Positions 61,657 to 64,000 of a stretch of 64,000 bases of DNA are shown one piece after another (the stretch's first letter is position 1; each line of letters opens with the position of its first letter). The DNA comes from Echinometra lucunter (Eukaryota > Echinodermata > Echinoidea > Camarodonta > Echinometridae), in the NCBI GenBank assembly GCA_029962745.1, contig CM057158.1:10861780-10925779 (forward strand). The letters run 5' to 3'. The notes under the pieces are model-generated. The model made no database searches and was not told the origin of the DNA. It saw only the letters and a list, made by a program, of their open reading frames with translations. The position numbers and the translations under genes are program-made.

Positions 61657-61821
61657 TTTATGGCTGTGAAGCTGGCTGGTTCCATGAATCTTCCAGAGGA
61701 TACTGCTACCTGTTCATTGAAAATTTATGGTTGACGTGGGCAGATGCCAGAACACATTGCTTAGGTCTGGGAGCTGACTTAACGAGCATACAGGGTATAT
61801 GGGAGAATGATTTGATATTTG
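61657..61821 (+). CDS. L4 exon: CTLD N-terminal part
   Basis: 165 nt, acceptor TATCAG behind a long poly-T tract, donor GTAAGC. Starts TT TAT GGC TGT, so the junction residue would be Val if the preceding exon ends in G. Confidence 0.85.
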
Positions 61822-63362
61822 GTAAGCAATCAAGAGGGATAATGTTCTGCTTTTAGACAAAGATTGAAATCTCTGTACATGTATATCGGGGCTGCAGAGC
61901 TTGGAAAAATTATGTCTACATTTGGGGACGTCTCTGATTAATTGGTTTCAAATGTTGATGAAAATATTTTCTCATTTTTTAATAAGTTTTAAATTGTAAA
62001 TCTAATTTTGCCATTTCTTGCCTCCACCCACCGAAGGTTAGTGCCAGAGGCATTTTATTTTCGGAATGTCTGTCCGTCCGTCTGTCCCATTTTCATTCTC
62101 GCGATAACTTTAACAGATCCATTTTTACAGATCCGATTCAACCTTGGCTCATGTATGCATACCGGAGTGACAATGATCTGATTAGATTTTGGGTTCACAA
62201 GGTCAAAGGTCAAAGTCATAGAGGTAATTTTATACATGAAAATGACTCGTTCTCACGATAACTTGGGAACCATTTGACGAATCTACTTCAAACTTGGCTC
62301 ATGCATGCATATGGGACTGACAATGATCTGATAAGATTTTGGGGTTACAGAGTTAAATGTCGAAGGTCACAGATCTTGTGTACATAAAAAGGGCTTGTTC
62401 TCCCAATAACTTGAGAATCATTTAATGAAATCGACTTCAAACCTGGATCATGTATGCTAATGGAGTGATGATTTGTCTCTATTCATGCATCAAGAGGTCA
62501 AAGGTCAAAGGTTATAGAGACTGAAAACTCTTGAAATCTAATGATCTGTTTTTCATGACAGGAAAAATTAACTCAGTCTAAAAAAAAAAAGCTATTAACT
62601 CCCATCTTCCAGCTTAATCATTTAGTGGGAAGTTATTATCAATGAGACTGCTATATACCACAGGACTTGTGGAATGTCAGATTTTAGGCCTGCAAAAGGT
62701 TGACACTGTCTTTAATATCCAATTGACTTATGAATTTTTAAGTGACAATGATTTGTTTGGATGGTGTTTTTGCAATAACTTAAGAATCAATGAACAAACC
62801 AAGTTCAGACTAAACTCACGCATGCAGGAGTGGCATTGATCCAAAAGTTATCAAAATTTTTGAAAAGTTTAAAAGTTCAGTGTGTGTGATCTATTTCAGA
62901 TCTGACAATGGCTGAGGCATTACTTTTGACTGCGTGCAGGCGAGAATACATCTAGTTTCAAGTATTGAATATTTCATGTTCTCATAATTTATTGCAACAT
63001 GCCTCCTCATGGAGGTATCATACTATGAAGCGTAACTGTGTTAAGGTTATTGTAATTCTCAAAGTTTGAAATGAATGAAAGAAAATATGAAATAATTTTG
63101 TATGTGTGAGTACTTAAAATAGACGCTACGTTGTTGACTTTCATAAGGTACTGACTGATCCACAGTCCTCAAGTATTGAGTAATATAGGTATTTTGATCT
63201 GTTAGGTGAAAAAAGTGTCTAAGATTTTCGGGTGTGTGTGTGTGTGGTCCATTCCAGATCTTATTACAGGATTTGCATGGATTGGAATAACTGATGAGGA
63301 AGAGGAAGGAGTGTTTACTACATTTACTGATGGAACTCCAGTAACCTTCCAGAATTGGGCAG
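61657..63362 (+). CDS. L4: divergent C-type lectin CTLD exons, partial
   Basis: Two CTLD exons (61657-61821 and 63258-63362) in the same phase-1 layout. The first encodes YGCEAGWFHESSRGYCYLF, LWLTWADARTHCLGLGADL and ENDLIFG. The second encodes FAWIGITDEEEEGVF, TDGTPVTFQNWAG. L4 is the most diverged copy; in the first exon about 18 codons differ by replacement and 5 silently from L3. No signal-peptide exon was found between L3 and L4, and the third exon is expected beyond 64000. It may be a separate gene with a leader I missed, or a second CTLD of L3. Confidence 0.82.
62015..62790 (+). repeat. Tandem array, L4
   Basis: Shorter, lacks the hAT-like MITE found in L1-L3. Confidence 0.68.
63258..63362 (+). 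CDS. L4 exon: CTLD central part
   Basis: 105 nt, acceptor TTCCAG, donor GTAATG. Retains WIGITD, DGTP and NWAG. The nuclear-receptor-type repeat that follows this exon in L1-L3 is absent here. Confidence 0.85.
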
Positions 63363-64000
63363 GTAATGTTGTACATGTATTATATTTAACCTAATGGCCA
63401 ATATCATTGAATCTATTCTTTATTGAACTGTACAGTACGTGGGCCCATAACTGCATGAAATATTCACAGGATGAAATTGAATTTGAATATTGGTACTAAT
63501 CATACCGTCATGTGAGGCTCTTCTTGGAAACTGTGGTATGCGATGACTACTCACTTAATCAATGGCATCACAGTTAAATGATTTGAATATAGACAGTATA
63601 TACCTGGGTTATATCCATCAAATTTATCTGGCTCTAGATCTGCTAATCTGCTGATAAGGTAAATGAAGGAGTGTTTCTACACCCTGCAGTACTGCATCAT
63701 GCAAACAAATGTGTAGAAGTGATGAATTTTGCAGGAATAGCATAAAGTACTTCATAATAGACCAGTTCGGAGTTAGCTCATATCTCAAACGACCCCTAAA
63801 TATCCACAGATATTGTAAACATGGAGAGGTCATTTTTACATACTTGAATAATCACTTCCAAAGTGACTGAGGTGCCTCATGAATAGCTTTTATTTTCCCT
63901 TTTGAAAAGAATGCTTCCACCTGGGTATCATGGAATGCACATGGGTGCAAAATAATTAGCAAATTATCAAGAATTCATGTCAGTGGGTTTTAGATTTTTG
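63363..64000. other. L4 intron 2, start
   Basis: Resembles 50440-50690 of L3 up to about 63755, then diverges. No exon seen; the third CTLD exon is expected further on. Confidence 0.5.

Overview
The window is metazoan nuclear DNA, most likely from an echinoderm and probably a sea urchin. It is AT-rich and intron-rich, it carries split phase-1 C-type lectin exons, and it is packed with short DNA transposons, LINE remnants, microsatellites and many CTAGATCTAGA words. The species call is an inference. Three runs of exactly 500 N (6762-7261, 30717-31216, 44275-44774) divide it into four contigs, so order and orientation across the gaps are scaffolding decisions and are not read from sequence.

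The only protein-coding theme I can support is a cluster of four closely related C-type lectin (CTLD) genes. Each is built from a signal-peptide exon (73 coding nt), a first CTLD exon (165 nt), a second CTLD exon (105 nt) and a third CTLD exon (about 163-165 nt), all joined by phase-1 introns. L1 is on the minus strand (exons at 24.5, 23.1, 20.9 and 11.7 kb). L2 (33.4-37.1 kb, third exon lost in a gap), L3 (45.8-51.0 kb) and L4 (61.7-63.4 kb, third exon beyond the window) are on the plus strand. The six CTLD cysteines are present but the EPN and WND calcium/sugar-binding motifs are not. L2 and L3 differ in their first two CTLD exons by eight substitutions, all of them amino-acid changing.

Layout: 1-6761 and 12163-18947 are near-identical copies of an intron-2 segment that carries a 5.85 kb insertion. 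7262-12162 is an intron-2/exon-3 block that reappears inverted at 50.4-56.3 kb. 13643-25080 and 32929-44274 form an inverted repeat with arms of about 11.4 kb, placing L1 and L2 head to head around a spacer (25081-32928) that holds a candidate spliced non-coding RNA. 44775-64000 holds L3 and L4 in tandem.

Because the same locus is present several times, filled and empty transposon sites can be compared directly. This identifies a 28-bp hAT-like relic, a TTAA/AGGGGG (Kolobok-like) MITE at two reciprocal sites, a CTATAG-targeting element at two reciprocal sites, a TTAA/CCC (piggyBac-like) MITE, a hAT-like MITE with a palindromic duplication, two 5'-truncated LINEs with target-site duplications, and the 5.85 kb composite insertion with a 9-bp duplication. 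Many differences between the first three contigs are single-base indels, so part of the redundancy may be unmerged haplotypes or long-read error. No prokaryotic features, rRNA, tRNA or CRISPR array were seen.
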